12,934 bases of DNA from an uncultured Rhodobacterales bacterium. GTDB taxonomy: Bacteria; Pseudomonadota; Alphaproteobacteria; Rhodobacterales; Rhodobacteraceae. The stretch is from positions 1-12,934 of the forward strand of contig CALCGO010000053.1 of the NCBI GenBank assembly GCA_937901055.1. The letters run 5' to 3'. Under the pieces are notes generated by a model, which was not told where the DNA came from, did not search any database, and saw only the letters and a list, made by a program, of their open reading frames with translations. The number at the start of each line of letters is the position of its first letter. The first letter of the stretch is position 1. Of the stretch, positions 11,094-12,934 are shown piece after piece. A program made the position numbers and the translations under genes.

Positions 11094-12934
11094 TTAGGCG
11101 AGCGGCAGGGTTATGCGAAAAACAGCGCCAGGAGCGTTTTCTTCGACGGTCAGGTCGCCTTTAAGGTTTCGCATAATCTCGCGACTGATGGGAAGACCAA
11201 GGCCCGCGCTGCCAGCCAATGTTATCTCGGATAGGCGTGAGAACTTCTCGAAAACCTTTTCGCGATCCTCGTTGCGTATGCCGGGGCCGTTGTCTGCGAT
11301 TCCGATGATTGCGATTTTACCAACCTTACGGGCCGTGATCCGTATCTCGGGATTCTCGGTCCGACCATATTTGATCGCGTTTGAGATAAGGTTAATGAAG
11401 ACCTGCGCGAGACGGTCGAAGTCAGCGGTGACCAATATGTCCGCAGAAACATTGCGCGAGATTTTTACTCCGGCGGATGCCCGCAGGGCTTCACTGCTGG
11501 CAAGCGCGCGTTCGACAACGAAATCGAGTTCAACGGGCTCCAATTGCCAATTCACACGGCCGCTTTCAAGAAAGCTCAGATCGAGGATTTCGTCTAGCAA
11601 ACGGGTGAGGCGTTGGCTTTCAGTGTTGATGATGTCCACGAAGCGCTTCGATTGTTTCGACGAAATATCGTTTGTGTCCCGCAGGATCTCCGCAAAAGAT
11701 TTGATGGATGTCATTGGCGTGCGCAGTTCGTGGCTAATCTGGGACAGGAAGGCGTCTTTTTGTGCTCCGAGTTCCGTAAGCTGCGCATTGGCTTGGCGCA
11801 ATTTGTGGGCAGATTCGGCCAGCTCACGCGATTGAACTTCGAGTTGCTGCGAATACTCCATCACCTGCGCGGTTTCGTCAGCGATTTTCATCAGTTCTTC
11901 AACGGAAACAGTGCCCCCGCCAGCAATCTGCGACACCATTGCGTGTGCCGAAGCCGCGCCAACACTACCGGCCAATTCACGTTCCAACTGTTCGATGAAC
12001 TTATCTGTGGAATCCGGCAGCCCTGCCTGTTTACCCTGTTCACCAGCGGCCTGTGTAAACAGGCGGTGGGCGTGGGTTGACCCAAGGATGCGTTGGGCGA
12101 GGGTGAACAAATCTTCCGAAGTGGCGGATCGCCTGATGACGATGCCTGCGCCACGACCTCCGGTTTGGCGAAATACGTCAACAAATTGGGCACCTTGGAT
12201 GCGTTCCAATTGGCGTGGAGTTACAACCAGTGACAGGCCTACGAAGAGCGCGATATTTATGCCCAGCGACCAGAACAATGAATGAACCAATGGATCGTAT
12301 CCGGTTAGACCGAGTAGTTCTTGCGGTCTTAGCCAAGTCAGGCCAAACGGACCGTTCTCGATGACATTCGAACTTAAAAGGAAGGAACCCTCAAAGCTTG
12401 GCAGGAACAGGGTGTAGGCCCAGATCACGAAGCCGACAATCAGGCCCGCCAGCGCGCCCGTTCTTGTGGCGCTACGCCAGAATATGCCACCGATCAGACT
12501 CGGCAGGATTTGGGCAACGCCAGCGAAGGCGATTAGGCCAATTGATGCCAGTGCGTTCGACCCACCCGTTAGGCGAAAGTAAAAATATCCAAGTAACAGC
12601 AACCCGGCGATGCTTGCGCGACGACTGAGCAACAGGATACTGCGCACGTCTCCGCTGGTTGAAATGCGCCCCTTTCCCGAACTGATCCACATTGGCATGA
12701 TGATGTGATTGGACACCATGGTCGAAAGTGCGATAGCGGCGACGATTACCATAGACGTCGCTGAAGAGAAGCCGCCCAGAAAGGCGAAGAGCGCCAACGC
12801 ATTTTGCCCTTCGGCCAAGGGTACCGTCAGCACGAACAGGTCAGGGTTGGAGCCCTCCGGCAAGATTGATTGCCCTGCGCTGGCGATAGGAAGAACAAAT
12901 AGGCTCATCAAGAACAGGTACAGCGGAAAGGCCC
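11094..12934 (-). CDS. Sensor histidine kinase with SSS-family membrane domain (N-terminus beyond window)
   Basis: Partial at the right edge: the frame stays open to the last base, giving 612 residues here with the N-terminus missing. The first ~235 residues are a hydrophobic domain with the signature of the sodium/solute symporter (SSS, PutP-like) family: G-G-F-S-S-A-T-S-M-V-I-V-A and G-V-A-Q-I-L-P-S-L-I-G-G-I-F-W. A cytoplasmic segment follows (about 245-335 from the TTG at 12911) that matches the position of the STAC domain of CbrA/CrbS-type kinases. A coiled coil lies at about 345-390. The kinase core has phospho-acceptor H394 in S-H-E-L-R-T-P (codon 11730-11732), the N-box N-L-I-S-N-A-I-K-Y (507-515), G1 D540-N-G-P-G-I, and G2 G-S-A-G-L-G-L (567-573). 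No PAS or receiver domain is present. Such proteins couple uptake or sensing of a nutrient, often acetate or amino acids, to gene control. No response regulator lies in the window. Confidence 0.9.
   Translation of the reverse strand, partial: AFPLYLFLMSLFVLPIASAGQSILPEGSNPDLFVLTVPLAEGQNALALFAFLGGFSSATSMVIVAAIALSTMVSNHIIMPMWISSGKGRISTSGDVRSILLLSRRASIAGLLLLGYFYFRLTGGSNALASIGLIAFAGVAQILPSLIGGIFWRSATRTGALAGLIVGFVIWAYTLFLPSFEGSFLLSSNVIENGPFGLTWLRPQELLGLTGYDPLVHSLFWSLGINIALFVGLSLVVTPRQLERIQGAQFVDVFRQTGGRGAGIVIRRSATSEDLFTLAQRILGSTHAHRLFTQAAGEQGKQAGLPDSTDKFIEQLERELAGSVGAASAHAMVSQIAGGGTVSVEELMKIADETAQVMEYSQQLEVQSRELAESAHKLRQANAQLTELGAQKDAFLSQISHELRTPMTSIKSFAEILRDTNDISSKQSKRFVDIINTESQRLTRLLDEILDLSFLESGRVNWQLEPVELDFVVERALASSEALRASAGVKISRNVSADILVTADFDRLAQVFINLISNAIKYGRTENPEIRITARKVGKIAIIGIADNGPGIRNEDREKVFEKFSRLSEITLAGSAGLGLPISREIMRNLKGDLTVEENAPGAVFRITLPLA

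Noticed and set aside
11113..11835. A 240-codon plus-strand frame opposite the histidine kinase
   Set aside because: It is antisense to the conserved kinase core, and its serine/arginine-rich protein is typical of a mirror frame.

Overview
The window looks like a chromosomal segment of an alphaproteobacterium, most likely a marine Rhodobacterales/Roseobacter-type organism. This rests on protein style: a TadG-TadE-TadE minor pilin trio, a PrtE-like HlyD C-terminus, an SSS-type sensor kinase, and an sseA/aminotransferase/ornithine-cyclodeaminase-family run. No rRNA, tRNA, CRISPR array, transposase gene or phage module is visible. The left part (about 1-3100) reads as more A/T-rich than the right part (about 7000-12934). 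I judged this by eye and did not calculate it.

Left block, minus strand (72-2582): three tightly packed genes, in transcription order a TadG-like protein with a von Willebrand A domain and two TadE-like pseudopilins. A TGATG stop/start overlap and a 4-base gap suggest one translationally coupled transcript for surface pilus (Flp/Tad) assembly. About 510 bases without a convincing gene follow (2583-3092). Next comes a 5'-truncated remnant of a type I secretion adaptor (HlyD family, 3093-3548). Beside it sits a perfect 16-bp inverted repeat (3582-3632), and then an intact AEC-family permease on the plus strand (3661-4563). The area from 2600 to 3660 looks like a rearrangement scar.

Middle block (4560-5303): a strong hairpin terminator separates the permease from a convergent 75-residue protein of unknown function. 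Upstream of that gene on the minus strand are two mutually exclusive hairpins, one overlapping its ribosome-binding site. Further upstream is a 34-residue ORF encoding a signal-peptide-like protein. A 210-base divergent intergenic region with dyad repeats separates this from a plus-strand 540-residue protein (5304-6926), which has a conserved N-terminal block, a TolB/FlgO-like middle and TPR-like helical repeats.

Right-middle block, plus strand (6993-10483): an operon-like run of 3-mercaptopyruvate sulfurtransferase (sseA), a GNAT acetyltransferase (4-base ATGA overlap), an aromatic/aspartate-type aminotransferase, and an ornithine cyclodeaminase/mu-crystallin family protein. The short gaps suggest joint expression for amino-acid and sulfur metabolism. 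An aminotransferase acting on cysteine could supply the sulfurtransferase, but that link is inference.

Right block, minus strand (10504-12934): a probably exported (Tat) methionine sulfoxide reductase B, then a sensor histidine kinase fused to a sodium/solute-symporter-like membrane domain. The kinase runs off the right edge, so its N-terminus is missing.

The least explained area is 4645-6926. There a small secreted-type peptide, a structured leader, a 75-residue unknown and a divergent TolB/TPR protein sit together and could form a small regulatory unit. That grouping is a hypothesis from position only.
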